From positions 1 through 64,000 of the forward strand of contig CAZCZE010000001.1 in NCBI GenBank assembly GCA_964503125.1: a stretch of DNA of 64,000 nt. Reading direction: 5' to 3'. The position numbers and the translations under genes were made by a program. The stretch is from FEN-1219 sp964503125. GTDB taxonomy: Bacteria > Pseudomonadota > Gammaproteobacteria > Steroidobacterales > Rariloculaceae. The notes under the pieces are model-generated. The model made no database searches and was not told the DNA's origin. It saw nothing but the letters and a program-made list of their open reading frames with translations. Shown here piece by piece: positions 34,616-43,540 of the stretch; the stretch's first letter is position 1; the number at the start of each line of letters is the position of its first letter.

Positions 34616-35592
34616 GCTTGCTGGCCGAGAAATCAGCCAACGTTGCGAGCGCCGCGGAAATGTTCGCCGAAGAACGCGCGGAGATACTCGCGGGCCTCCG
34701 GGCGGTGCGAAAGCACATCTCGCCCAAGTATTTCTACGATCAGCGCGGTTCGGAGCTTTTCGCTACGATCTGCACGCTGCCCGAGTACTACCCGACGCGC
34801 ACGGAGCTCGGGATCATGGAACGCTGTCTGCCCGAGGTCGCCGAGCTCGTGGGGCCGGCCGCCGCCGTCATCGAGTTTGGCGCCGGCTCGACCGTCAAGG
34901 CACGTCGGTTGCTCGCCGAGCTCCACGAGCCCGTCGCCTACGTGCCCGTCGAGATATCCGGCGAGTATCTCGGCGAGCAGGCCGAAGAGCTCGCCCGGGA
35001 TTTCCCCGGCTTGAGCATCGTGCCCGTGGTCGCCGACTTCACGAAGCCCTTCGATCTGCCCCCGCATGCGAAGATGCCACGGCGCAACCTCGTGTTCTTC
35101 CCGGGCTCGACGATCGGTAACTTCACGCGCGTCGAAGCACTCGGCCTGCTCGACGTCATGCGTCAGGAAGCGCGGCCCGGCGGCGCGTTGCTCGTGGGCG
35201 TGGACCTCGTCAAAGACGTGCGCATGATCGAGGCCGCCTACAACGATGCACAAGGCGTAACCGCCGAGTTCAACCTCAACGTCCTGCGGCATCTCAACAA
35301 CGCACTCGGCACGAATTTCGAGCCCGAGCAATTTCGCCACGAGGCCGTTTACGACACTCGCTACGAGCGCATCGAGATGCGCCTCGTGTCGCTCGTTGCG
35401 CAAACGGTTCGGATCGACGGAGAGCCGATTCGTTTCGCCGCAGGCGAGCACATCGTCACCGAGTATTCGCACAAATACTCGGTCGACGGCTTCAGCACCC
35501 TCGCGCGCCAGACGGGGCTCGCGCCCAAGGCCGTGTGGACGGATCCTGATGCTCTCTTCAGCGTTCACTACCTGACGGCGCGTTCCCGGTGA
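34612..35592 (+). CDS. egtD: L-histidine Nalpha-methyltransferase EgtD
   Basis: 326 residues, standard length. Trimethylates histidine with three SAM to give hercynine, the substrate of EgtB. SPKYFYDQRGSELFATIC and LPEYYPTRTE near the N-terminus are EgtD signatures; EFGAGSTVKARRLL is the SAM-binding motif; FFPGSTIGNFTR and AFNLNVLRHLN-type segments follow. Translationally coupled to egtB. Ergothioneine would give protection against oxidants, fitting the aerobic, peroxide-related enzymes nearby. Confidence 0.95.
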   Translation: MSLLAEKSANVASAAEMFAEERAEILAGLRAVRKHISPKYFYDQRGSELFATICTLPEYYPTRTELGIMERCLPEVAELVGPAAAVIEFGAGSTVKARRLLAELHEPVAYVPVEISGEYLGEQAEELARDFPGLSIVPVVADFTKPFDLPPHAKMPRRNLVFFPGSTIGNFTRVEALGLLDVMRQEARPGGALLVGVDLVKDVRMIEAAYNDAQGVTAEFNLNVLRHLNNALGTNFEPEQFRHEAVYDTRYERIEMRLVSLVAQTVRIDGEPIRFAAGEHIVTEYSHKYSVDGFSTLARQTGLAPKAVWTDPDALFSVHYLTARSR

Positions 35593-35805
35593 TCCACCGG
35601 GCGCGCGTGCGGTTGCCGCTCGGCCGAGGCGGCGTTGCACACGAGCCCGTACCACGCGCCGCGCCCGATTGGCGGATTCGTCGTCCCGCACTATGATGGT
35701 CGAGGGCCAAGGCTCGATCAGCGCTTCGGGTCTGTCCCGCCGGGAGACCGCCCGCTCGACTCGATTTGCGGACGGATCTCTGCCGGTAACGAGGAGGATA
35801 GGAGT

Positions 35806-36921
35806 ATGGTTGCGACAACGTTGGCTCCGATCTTGCGAGCTCGGTTCGACGTGCGGGTAGCCGCCTCCATCGCGTCGCTGCTCCTCGCGCCGGCTGCATC
35901 GGCGCATCACTCGGTCGCTGCGGAATTCGACACTTCACAGCGCGCGGAGCTCGAAGGCGACATCACCCAGGTCTGGTTCACGAACCCGCACGTGCGCTAT
36001 CGGCTCACGGTGACGAACGCGGACGGCGCTCGCGAGGACTGGGAGCTTCAGGGCGGCAACGTCACGAATCTCCTGCGGCAGAACTGGACCGCAGATTCAC
36101 TGCGTGTCGGCGATCGAGTAACCGCTTCGGGGTCCCTGGGCCGCAACGGTGCGAAGAAGCTCCAGATCCGCGAGATCGTGACGGCCGATGGCCGCCTCGT
36201 GCCGCCCCGCGGCGGCTCGCCCGCGACCCCGCGCGACACGATCGTCGCGAGCGCCGACAAGTACTACGGCTACGGCGAACGCAGGCTCGACCCGATCGAT
36301 ATCACGGGCCCGTGGCGCAACGACTTCAAGTGGCGAGTGACGGTCGACGATCTCGAGCCGAAGCCGATACCTTTCACGCCCGAAGGCCGGCGGCTCTTCG
36401 AGTCGACGCAAGCGTGGCACGACTATTCGTTGCGTTGCCTCGCTCCAGGACTGCCGCGAATTTTCGGCGCACCGTACAACACGGACATCGTCGACGCCGG
36501 CAGTCATTACCTCATGGTTTACCTCGAGCACAACACGCCACGGCGCATCTGGATGGACGGGCGCACGCCGCCGGCCAACACGCCCGCAACACCGATGGGT
36601 TTCTCCGTCGGCCGTTGGGAGGACGGTGTGCTCGTCGTCGAGACGACGCATCTCTCGGCGGGTTGGGTCGACGGCTCCGGGTTGCCGATGGCGGGCGACG
36701 GGACACGGACCGTCGAGCGCTATGAATTCTCCGACGACCGGCTCGCGATCGAGCGCACGATGACGATCTACGATCCGAATTACACGGCGCCTCTCGTGCG
36801 CCGTCGGTTCTCGGCGCGTGGCGACAACCTCGCTTTAACAGAGCAAGCGCCGTGCGATCCGGATAGCTATTATCGCGACCTCGCGGCGAGCGGCCGACTC
36901 GACGAGCACTTCGGGCGCTAG
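35806..36921 (+). CDS. Secreted protein: DUF6152 domain fused to a 'GRWEDG' domain
   Basis: 371 residues. A signal peptide ends at PAASAHHS. The N-terminal half (about 33-140) is the DUF6152 pattern: AHHSVAAEFD, TQVWFTNPHVRYRL, W-x-L-x-GG, a small beta-barrel of unknown role. The C-terminal half (about 180-371) belongs to the paralogous group of this island, with IWMDGRTPP, GFSVGRWEDGVLVVETT and an ER-x-E-F-x-DD-x-L segment before a final DP-x-Y. The ATG at 35806 follows an extended purine run (GAGGAGGATAGGAG). Downstream genes at 36944 and 37340 are spaced as an operon. No known reaction. Confidence 0.75.
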   Translation: MVATTLAPILRARFDVRVAASIASLLLAPAASAHHSVAAEFDTSQRAELEGDITQVWFTNPHVRYRLTVTNADGAREDWELQGGNVTNLLRQNWTADSLRVGDRVTASGSLGRNGAKKLQIREIVTADGRLVPPRGGSPATPRDTIVASADKYYGYGERRLDPIDITGPWRNDFKWRVTVDDLEPKPIPFTPEGRRLFESTQAWHDYSLRCLAPGLPRIFGAPYNTDIVDAGSHYLMVYLEHNTPRRIWMDGRTPPANTPATPMGFSVGRWEDGVLVVETTHLSAGWVDGSGLPMAGDGTRTVERYEFSDDRLAIERTMTIYDPNYTAPLVRRRFSARGDNLALTEQAPCDPDSYYRDLAASGRLDEHFGR

Positions 36922-36943
36922 CTCCGGATCTCGAGGGGCAGTC

Positions 36944-37330
36944 ATGAAACAAGGGTTGATCAGCGCTTTGGTGGCGGCGGTCGTCAGCATTGGCGCGTGG
37001 CAAGTCATGAACTTCGCGCAGGGCGTTAGGGCGACCGAGGCCGCATCGGCGGCGGCTGCCCCGCCCGTGCTTCACCACACGGAGGAGCTCGTCGAGGACG
37101 GCTGGGTTGCGCGCGCCCCCGGTGCCGACGAAAAACCGCTCGAGCACGCGTCGAATTCGATCTGCTATCTCACGAAGATCGAGATCAAGGGCATCCAAGG
37201 GCCCGAGGACGCGAGCTCGTGCGCGATCGGCATCGATGAGTTCACGGGTTTTTGGCAAGTGACTGCGGCCCTCGGCGAGGGCAGCCGGTCCGAAGTGCGC
37301 TGCAACGCGCGCTGCCTCGTTTGGGAGTAA
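36944..37330 (+). CDS. Small exported or membrane-anchored protein of unknown function
   Basis: 128 residues. N-terminal hydrophobic segment (LISALVAAVVSIGAWQVM, about 5-22) that could be a signal anchor. The mature part has NSICYLTKIEIKGIQG, ASSCAIG, FWQVTAALGEGS and a final VRCNARC. The four cysteines and the 'S-x-CYLT' start match a short uncharacterised family I recall from gammaproteobacteria. Lies between two DUF6152 genes with 22- and 9-base gaps, so it is probably in one operon with them. Confidence 0.65.
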   Translation: MKQGLISALVAAVVSIGAWQVMNFAQGVRATEAASAAAAPPVLHHTEELVEDGWVARAPGADEKPLEHASNSICYLTKIEIKGIQGPEDASSCAIGIDEFTGFWQVTAALGEGSRSEVRCNARCLVWE

Positions 37331-37339
37331 GGAGGCACG

Positions 37340-37918
37340 ATGCTCGATACCAACGCTCGTTCCCGGATGCTCGTGCTCGTTCTGTCGTCGCTCGCAACCG
37401 TGTCCGCGTCCGCGCATCACAGCAGCCAAGCCGAGTTCGGTCCGTTCGCGTCACCAACCGTTTACGTCGAAGCGCGCATCGTCGACATCAACTGGGGCAA
37501 CCCGCACATCAGCATGGATCTTACGGTCACGGGGGGCACGCTACCGGCCGGCGAGCACTGGCGGCTCGTGAGCCACCCGGTCCGAATCATGGAGGAGTAC
37601 GGGTTTGAGCGCGACGACTTCGCGGTCGGGGACACGCTCAAGCTCAAGACCTGGCTACACGTGCGCAAGCAGCCGCTGCTCTGGCCGCGCGCGATCCAGG
37701 TCAACGACGGCCCGATGCGCTCGAACTTGCGTTTTACGGACATGATCGACATCGCGAACGGCGTCTTCGATTCGCTGAACATCGTCGCGCCGCTGAACTT
37801 GAACGGCTCTCCGCCTGCACGCGCGGGCGCCGAAACCGTCGAGAAGCTCGCGGAGATGGGGTTGCTCGACGACGACGGCTTGATGATCTGGCCGCCGCCG
37901 AGGCCCTCCGGTCGCTGA
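37340..37918 (+). CDS. DUF6152-type secreted protein
   Basis: 192 residues. A signal peptide ends at SASAHHS. The family markers are HHSSQAEF, VDINWGNPHISMDL and LVSHPVRIMEEYG. The C-terminal 90 residues are an extension with no motif I know. AAGGAGG lies before the ATG. Third gene of the 35806-37918 operon. Confidence 0.75.
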   Translation: MLDTNARSRMLVLVLSSLATVSASAHHSSQAEFGPFASPTVYVEARIVDINWGNPHISMDLTVTGGTLPAGEHWRLVSHPVRIMEEYGFERDDFAVGDTLKLKTWLHVRKQPLLWPRAIQVNDGPMRSNLRFTDMIDIANGVFDSLNIVAPLNLNGSPPARAGAETVEKLAEMGLLDDDGLMIWPPPRPSGR

Positions 37919-37922
37919 TCGA

Positions 37923-37942
37923 CCGGCCGATGGAAAGGCCGG
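37923..37942 (+). terminator. Short GC hairpin after the DUF6152 operon, no T run
   Basis: Six-base GC stem (37923-37928 with 37937-37942) around the loop GATGGAAA, starting 5 bases after the stop codon. Without a T tract it is a weak intrinsic terminator at best. The loop includes ATGGA, the same kind of GGA loop as in the 186-340 array. Confidence 0.35.
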
Positions 37943-37987
37943 CCTACTAATATTGACCCCCGGTTGGCCGCTCCCCGAGTGGTTTTC

Positions 37988-39568
37988 ATGACGATCACGA
38001 GCGCGATTCGACGTCGCACGCTACTCAGAGGCCGGCCGGAACGGCACGGGCCACGCTCGCCGGCAGTTCTCTCGTGCTGCGCGGCACTCGCGTGGGTGAC
38101 GGCCGCGCAAGCACAGGTCAACTTGGGCTTCGAGGACACCGCGCCGCCATCGGGCGCGCCGGCGGGTTGGCGCGTGGCCGCCGAAGATACGCTCGTGGCC
38201 ATCGACACGACGACGGCCGCACGCGGCTTGCAGAGCCTACATCTCACACGCGTGGCTGCGAGCGGCACCGGCCGCGTGGCGCAGGAAATCGACACCGAGC
38301 GTTCCGACGGCAATCGTGTGCGCGTGAGCGCACACGTCAAGATCGACGACTCGGCGACGACGGCCGCCCTTTGGATCCGCGTCGAGGGCGACAGGGGGTT
38401 CCTCTACGCCGATTCCCTGCCGGTGGCGGCGAACCCGACCGCGGGCCCGTGGAGGCGTTACGAGCTCGAAGCCCCGCTCGACGAAACCGCACGCCGGTTG
38501 AGCTTCGGGGCCGAGATTCGCGGCCAAGGCAGTGCTTGGTTCGACGACTTCGCGATCGAGCCCGTGCACACGAGCACGCTGCCGCCGCCGTCTCCGCCCG
38601 CGGCACGCTATGTCGAGCGCGCCCTCGCGATCATCGAGGAGAATTCGGTGAGCCGCGACCTCATCGATTGGCGCGCGTTTCGAAGCGCGGTGCTCGAGCA
38701 AGCGCGTGGCGCCAACACGGTCGCCGCGAGCCATCTCGCCGTGCGCTTCGCGATGAGTCACTTGGCAGACGGCCATAGCTACTTCATGGCTCCGCGGCAA
38801 ATGACGGCGATCGCAGCTGAGCCCGTCGGCAACGCACGCACGGGCTTAAGAACAGTCGCCGCGCGCAGCGAGCTGCTCGCGCCGTCGATCGGCTATCTCA
38901 GTTTGCCGGGGTTCGCAGGCGGAACGCACACCGACCAAGTGGAGTTCGCGGTGGCCCTGCAAGCCCACATCGCGACGCTGGACGCGTCCGATACCTGCGG
39001 TTTCGTGCTCGACTTGCGCGGCAACTCCGGCGGCAATCTTTGGCCGATGCTCGTAGGCATCGGCCCATTGCTTGGCGACGGAGAGGTCGCGATCGCGGTC
39101 GATCCGAGCGGCACGCGCACGCCCGTCTGGTATCGCGACGGCAAAGCCGGGCTCGGCGATGCCGTGCAGTTGCGGGTGCGCGACGCGCCCTATCGACTGC
39201 GCAACCCGCTCGCACCGATCGCCGTGCTCATGGATCGCTCGACGGCAAGCGCGGCCGAGATCATCGCAGGCGCTTTCGGGACACGGAGCGATGCGCGCCG
39301 CTTCGGCGCCCCCACGCGCGGTGCGGTCACCGGAACGCGGATCTTCCCGCTCGCCGACGGTGCAGCGCTCGTGCTCGCCGTGACGCACACCGGCGACCGG
39401 AACGGACGCGTCTATTCAGGCCCCCTCGAGCCCGACGAGGTCGTGGAGGCTCGCGCTCGCGGCCTCGCGCTCGCGGATCAGCCCGCCGTTCGCGCGGCGC
39501 TCGAGTGGCTTCAGTCGCGGCCCGCCTGCCAAAGGGCAGGGCTTCGTGAGGCCGCTCGGGTGCGGTAG
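37988..39568 (+). CDS. Secreted S41-family (C-terminal-processing type) peptidase with N-terminal beta-sandwich
   Basis: 526 residues. Signal peptide to about AAQAQ (44). Residues 45-200 look like a carbohydrate-binding-type jelly roll (VNLGFEDTAPPSGAPAGW, AWFDDFAIEP). The S41 core follows: DGHSYFM, GYLSLPGFAGG, DLRGNSGGNLWPM and MDRSTASAAEIIAGAF, whose SAAE serine is the expected nucleophile, then GAPTRGAVTG. No PDZ domain is obvious, so it resembles the tricorn/IRBP-like side of the family. The ATG at 37988 is preferred over a TTG 24 bases upstream. Substrate unknown. Confidence 0.8.
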   Translation: MTITSAIRRRTLLRGRPERHGPRSPAVLSCCAALAWVTAAQAQVNLGFEDTAPPSGAPAGWRVAAEDTLVAIDTTTAARGLQSLHLTRVAASGTGRVAQEIDTERSDGNRVRVSAHVKIDDSATTAALWIRVEGDRGFLYADSLPVAANPTAGPWRRYELEAPLDETARRLSFGAEIRGQGSAWFDDFAIEPVHTSTLPPPSPPAARYVERALAIIEENSVSRDLIDWRAFRSAVLEQARGANTVAASHLAVRFAMSHLADGHSYFMAPRQMTAIAAEPVGNARTGLRTVAARSELLAPSIGYLSLPGFAGGTHTDQVEFAVALQAHIATLDASDTCGFVLDLRGNSGGNLWPMLVGIGPLLGDGEVAIAVDPSGTRTPVWYRDGKAGLGDAVQLRVRDAPYRLRNPLAPIAVLMDRSTASAAEIIAGAFGTRSDARRFGAPTRGAVTGTRIFPLADGAALVLAVTHTGDRNGRVYSGPLEPDEVVEARARGLALADQPAVRAALEWLQSRPACQRAGLREAARVR

Positions 39569-39592
39569 GATTCGGCCCGGGGGGGAAGAAAC

Positions 39593-40486
39593 ATGAAGAA
39601 CACGACCTTGCCGGCTCTCGTGGCGCTGATGGCCGTGGCCGTGACGACCGCTCGACCCGCATCGGCCGCCGAGTCCACTGCGTGCGACCGCGAGTGTCTG
39701 CGCGGCACGATGACCACGTTCCTGTATGCGCTGCTCGAGCACGACGCGAGCAAGGTGCCGGTCGCGGACGCGGTGCGCGTGACCGAGGACGGCATCGAGA
39801 AGCCGCTCGCGAACGTTGGCCTCCTCCGCACCGTCACGCGGCTGCGCGGCTACCGCCAGGACTTCCTCGACGAACGTGCCGGGATGGCCGGCGCGCACAT
39901 CGTCGTGGAAGAGGTGGGAGCGCCGGTGCTGCTCGTCGTGCGCCTCGAGGTGGTGGACCGCAAGGTCACCGAGATCGAGACCGTCGCGACGCGCAGCCGC
40001 AGCGACGGGCTCATCTTCAACATCGATGGGCTCAGCGCGCCGAGCGAGGAGATGAACTACGCGCCGCGGCCGGAGCAACTCGCCTCGCGCGAGGACGCGA
40101 TCGCGGCGGCCATGCACTACCCGACCGGCCTCAACGCCGCGACGACCTTCGCCGCCGTGAACGCGCCGTTCGCGCCGAATGCCTACCGCTACGAGAACGG
40201 CCAGGTGATGGCGGGGCCGGACTGCACGTTCGCCCCCGGCTGCCAGAACATCGCGACGCAGTCGCTGGCCATCTTCGAGCGCCTCGGCGACGTTTCGACA
40301 CGCGTGATCGGCGTCGACGAGCGCTTGGGTATCGTCTGGCTGCGCATGGCGTGGGGTGTGCGCCAGGAGGGAGGCGATCAGCTCACGGTGTGGGAAAGCT
40401 TCAAGGTCTACGACGGTCAGATCCATGCCGTCGAAGCGTTCATGAAGATCTTGCCGGTAGAGTTCCGATCGGGCGGCTGGGAGTAA
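39593..40486 (+). CDS. Secreted SnoaL/NTF2-like protein (DUF8021-type)
   Basis: 297 residues. Signal peptide ends at ARPASAAE near 25. The mature part begins ACDRECLRGTMTTFLYALLEHDASKVPVA, a pattern I associate with an uncharacterised SnoaL-like family. A second half (about 130-297) repeats a similar alpha+beta layout, ending with VWESFKVYDGQIHAVEAFMK, the typical last strands of an NTF2-like cone. No catalytic residue assignable. It heads an operon with the genes at 40496, 41518 and 42341 (gaps of 9, -4 and 4 bases). Confidence 0.7.
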   Translation: MKNTTLPALVALMAVAVTTARPASAAESTACDRECLRGTMTTFLYALLEHDASKVPVADAVRVTEDGIEKPLANVGLLRTVTRLRGYRQDFLDERAGMAGAHIVVEEVGAPVLLVVRLEVVDRKVTEIETVATRSRSDGLIFNIDGLSAPSEEMNYAPRPEQLASREDAIAAAMHYPTGLNAATTFAAVNAPFAPNAYRYENGQVMAGPDCTFAPGCQNIATQSLAIFERLGDVSTRVIGVDERLGIVWLRMAWGVRQEGGDQLTVWESFKVYDGQIHAVEAFMKILPVEFRSGGWE

Positions 40487-40495
40487 CGCCCACCC

Positions 40496-41521
40496 ATGAA
40501 GCGACTGGTCGGAAGGCGCCTGGCGCCTTTCTCGCTGCTCTCGATCGCCCTGCTGCTCGTGCAGGGCGCGTGGAGCGATCGCGCGTCTGCGCAGCGGGCG
40601 CCGGCGAGCGAGATCGAGGTCGTGCAGCTGCGGCCGAACTTCTACGTCATCGGCGGCGCGGGCGGCAACATCGTCGTGCAGATCGGGCCCGAAGGCGTCG
40701 TCCTCGTCGACTCCGGGTCTACGGCGCTGGCCGACGAGGTGCTGGCCACGATACGCAGGCTGACGCCTCTGCCCATCCGCTACATCATCAACACGAGCAT
40801 GGACGCCGACCACGTCGGCGGCAACGAGGTGCTCTCGAAATCGGGTTTGAGCATTCTGCCGGGCGCGGTTGCGGCCGGCGCGGGCTTAGGCGACGACGTC
40901 CTCGCGAACTTCGGCTTCGCGAGCGTGCTCGCGCACGAGAACGTGTTGACGCGGATGTCTGCGGCGGAGGCGCCGCCGATCCCGTCGGTGTTTTGGCCGA
41001 CGAAGACGTTCTTCTACCACGTGTATTCGATGTACTTAAACGGCGAAGGCATTCAGGTCATCCACCAGCCGGCCGCCCACACCGATGGTGACGTCATCGT
41101 GTTCTTCCGCCGCGGCGACGTGATTGCGACCGGCGACCTCATCGACACGACGCGATTTCCGTTCATCGACGTCGAGCGCGGCGGCACGCTGCAGGGCGAG
41201 CTCGACGCGCTGAACCGGTTGATGGATTTGAGCATCCACAACGTGCCGCTGCTGTGGTACCCCGACCGCACGTTACTGGTACCGGGCCACGGCCACGTGT
41301 ACGACAAGCTCGATCTGCTCGAGTACCGCGACGCGATCACCACCGTGCGCGACCGCGTGCAGGATCTCATCGATCAAGGCCTGACGCTCGCGCAAGTGCA
41401 AGCCGCCAATCCGACGCTGGGCTACCGCAGCCAGTACGGCGCGGATTCCGGTCCCTGGACGACCGAGAGGTTCGTCGCGACCGTCTACAACGAGCTCGCC
41501 GCGAAGAAGAACAAGCAATGA
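40496..41521 (+). CDS. Secreted MBL-fold protein with altered zinc site
   Basis: 341 residues. Signal peptide to about 33. Overall sequence follows the MBL gene at 16647 closely (GGAGGNIVVQIGPEGVVLVDSG, VLAHENVLTRMS, HTDGDVIVFF, TGDLIDTTRFPFIDV, LVPGHGH). The first metal motif, HWHGDH there, reads NTSMDADHVGGN here: Ser101 and Asp103 replace the two histidines, while Asp105 and His106 remain. The other ligands (HTDGD, TGD, GHGH) are kept. So the Zn1 site is altered and Zn2 may still bind. The rest of the fold is well conserved, which argues against simple decay. Coupled by ATGA to the next gene. Confidence 0.8.
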   Translation: MKRLVGRRLAPFSLLSIALLLVQGAWSDRASAQRAPASEIEVVQLRPNFYVIGGAGGNIVVQIGPEGVVLVDSGSTALADEVLATIRRLTPLPIRYIINTSMDADHVGGNEVLSKSGLSILPGAVAAGAGLGDDVLANFGFASVLAHENVLTRMSAAEAPPIPSVFWPTKTFFYHVYSMYLNGEGIQVIHQPAAHTDGDVIVFFRRGDVIATGDLIDTTRFPFIDVERGGTLQGELDALNRLMDLSIHNVPLLWYPDRTLLVPGHGHVYDKLDLLEYRDAITTVRDRVQDLIDQGLTLAQVQAANPTLGYRSQYGADSGPWTTERFVATVYNELAAKKNKQ

Positions 41522-42336
41522 GTTACGCGAGAACCACCATCGTCGTCGCCGCCGGCGTGATCGCGCTCTGTCTCGTCGCACGCGTCGACGCGCAGCGCCC
41601 GGGCGCCGCGCCGCCGCCGCCTCCGCCTCCGGCGCCACGAGCGGCGGCCCCGATCGACCTCACCGGAGACTGGGTGTCGATCGTCACGCAGGACTGGCGC
41701 TGGCGCATGGTGACGCCCGCCAAGGGCGACTACCAAGGCGTGCCGCTGACGCCCGCGGCCAGAGAGATCGCGGACGCCTGGGATCCGGCGAAGGACGAAG
41801 CCGCAGGCGAGCAGTGTCGATCCTACGGTGCGCCGGCCTTGATGAGCGTCCCGGGACGGCTACACATCGCGTGGCAGGACGACAGCACCCTGAAGGTCGA
41901 GACGGATGCGGGCATGCAGACGCGCACCTTTCGCTTCGGCGACAGCCAAGCGCCCGCCGACACGCCGCGGACGTGGCAGGGAGCCTCGGTCGCGCAGTGG
42001 CAGACGCCGCGCCCCAACGTGCCGCTGCTCTTCCGACCGGCGGAACGAACCGCCGACGCACCGGCCGTCGTCCCGACCGGCGGATCGTTGCGCGTCGTCA
42101 CGACGAACCTGCGCGGGGGGTATCTCCGCAAGAACGGCGTCCCCTACAGCGAGAACGCCGTGCTGACCGAACACTGGGATCTCTACAAACGCCCGAACGG
42201 CGAGCAGTGGCTGACGATCACGACGCAGGTCGACGATCCGCAGTACCTTCGCTTGGCGAGGCTCACCGCTCCGATCTTCAAGAAGGAACCGAACGGCGCC
42301 AAATGGGACCCGACACCCTGCTCATCGGAGTGGTAG
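41518..42336 (+). CDS. Secreted protein of the island's paralogous family (diverged member)
   Basis: 272 residues. Signal peptide to about RVDAQ (25), then a proline run and PIDLTGDWVSIVTQDWRWRMVTP. Later segments (GEQCRSYGAPALM, HIAWQDDSTLKVETD, SLRVVTTNLRGGYLRKNGVPYSENAVLTEHWDL, QVDDPQYLRL) follow the order of the 'MDGR/GRWEGDTL' proteins, but those exact motifs are weak. Coupled by ATGA to the upstream MBL gene and followed after 4 bases by a related gene, so the MBL protein and this pair probably act together. Confidence 0.68.
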   Translation: MSYARTTIVVAAGVIALCLVARVDAQRPGAAPPPPPPPAPRAAAPIDLTGDWVSIVTQDWRWRMVTPAKGDYQGVPLTPAAREIADAWDPAKDEAAGEQCRSYGAPALMSVPGRLHIAWQDDSTLKVETDAGMQTRTFRFGDSQAPADTPRTWQGASVAQWQTPRPNVPLLFRPAERTADAPAVVPTGGSLRVVTTNLRGGYLRKNGVPYSENAVLTEHWDLYKRPNGEQWLTITTQVDDPQYLRLARLTAPIFKKEPNGAKWDPTPCSSEW

Positions 42337-42340
42337 TCAC

Positions 42341-43219
42341 ATGAGAATCGCCGCGCTCATGGCCTTCGTCCTTTTTCCGGCGCTGCCCGCGTTCGCCCAG
42401 GTCGATCTCACCGGCACGTGGGCGCGCAGCGGGCAGTCGGACAACGGCGCCGCGCGCGAACCGGTCGACCTCCTCGGCATGCCGCTGAACGCGGACGGCC
42501 GCGCGAAGGCGCTGAGCTACGACATCGCGGCGCTCTCGGCGACCGAGCGGCAGTGCCAGATGTACACGCCGTTCTACGCGCTCGTCGGGCCGTTCCCATT
42601 GCAGATCTCGATCGAGCAAGAGCCGGTCACGCAGAAGCTGCTCGCGTGGAAGATCGCCGGCTGGGGCGATCGCGACGAAACGATGATCTGGATGGACGGG
42701 CGCCCGCACCCATCGCAGTACGCCCCGCATCCACACGGCGGGTTCACGACCGGCACGTGGGAGGGCGACACGCTGACGGCCGTCACGACGCATTTCAAGC
42801 TCGGCGACATCAAGCGCCATCGTGGCTTCAGCAGCGACCGCGCGACGCTCACCTATCGCTTCAACCGGCACGGCGACACGCTGACCGTCACCGGCATCCT
42901 CGAAGACCCCGTCTATCTCGCCGAGCCGTACGTGCTGACCGAGGTCTTCCGCCTGACGACCAATCCGAACGGCTTCCCGCTGACCGCGTGCGAGCCGATC
43001 GAGGAGCTGCCGCGCCTGCACGAGGACCCCACGCTCGCGCCGCACTATCTGCCCGGGAAGCACCCGGCGCTGAACGAGGTCACCGAGCGCTACAACATCC
43101 CGCTCGAAGCGGTGCTCGGCGGTCCCGAGACGATGTATCCCGAGTACCGCAAGACGCTGAAGGACGCCTACGTCCTACCGCCTCCCGTCCCTCCCGTTCG
43201 CGCCGGCGGCGGCAACTAG
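42341..43219 (+). CDS. Secreted protein of the 'WMDGR / GTWEGDTL' paralogous family
   Basis: 292 residues. Signal peptide ends at LPAFAQ (20), then VDLTGTWARSG. Family segments: ATERQCQMYTPFYALVGPFPLQI, MIWMDGRPHP, GFTTGTWEGDTLTAVTTHF, SDRATLTYRFNRHGDTLTVT, EDPVYLAEPYVLTEVF. It is a beta-rich protein with no recognisable catalytic motif. Last gene of the 39593-43219 operon. Similar domains occur in the genes at 35806, 46585, 49870, 51164 and 52607. Confidence 0.7.
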   Translation: MRIAALMAFVLFPALPAFAQVDLTGTWARSGQSDNGAAREPVDLLGMPLNADGRAKALSYDIAALSATERQCQMYTPFYALVGPFPLQISIEQEPVTQKLLAWKIAGWGDRDETMIWMDGRPHPSQYAPHPHGGFTTGTWEGDTLTAVTTHFKLGDIKRHRGFSSDRATLTYRFNRHGDTLTVTGILEDPVYLAEPYVLTEVFRLTTNPNGFPLTACEPIEELPRLHEDPTLAPHYLPGKHPALNEVTERYNIPLEAVLGGPETMYPEYRKTLKDAYVLPPPVPPVRAGGGN

Positions 43220-43381
43220 ATCAAGGAACGACACCGTCCGCGGCCGGGCGGCCACCTTTCCGTTTCTGCCTGAACTCAGCAATTTTCGTTCTCCAGAGCC
43301 ACCCATTGGCCGCCCATGCTCACGTAGAAAGGCCGCTCCCTGCGGCATTGGCGTGGTGCGGCATTGACGCAGAGTCCAAAT

Positions 43382-43540
43382 CTGTTCACCATCATCGAAA
43401 CCCCAACCTTCACTCGGCTGTGGACGAATTATTGGGACGAAGACGAGCGCGGTGAATTCGTCGCCTGGTTGGTGGAGAACGCCGAGGCTGGCGACGTCAT
43501 CCGCGGACAGGATTCGGAGAACATTGGATGGCGAAGATGA
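43382..43540 (+). pseudogene. Truncated RelE/HigB-like toxin
   Basis: A 52-codon frame reading FTIIETPTFTRLW ... ERGEFVAWLVENAEAGDVIRGQ, the N-terminal half of RelE-superfamily toxins of the NadT/HigB kind, where 'GD-V/L-I-P-G-x-GG' normally leads into a further 50 or so residues with the catalytic strands. Here the sequence breaks off after GDVIRGQ into DSENIGWRR and a stop. The expected ATG position holds CTG (43382). It overlaps the antitoxin gene by 13 bases, as in intact loci. I read it as an inactivated toxin: internal deletion plus start-codon loss. Confidence 0.6.
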
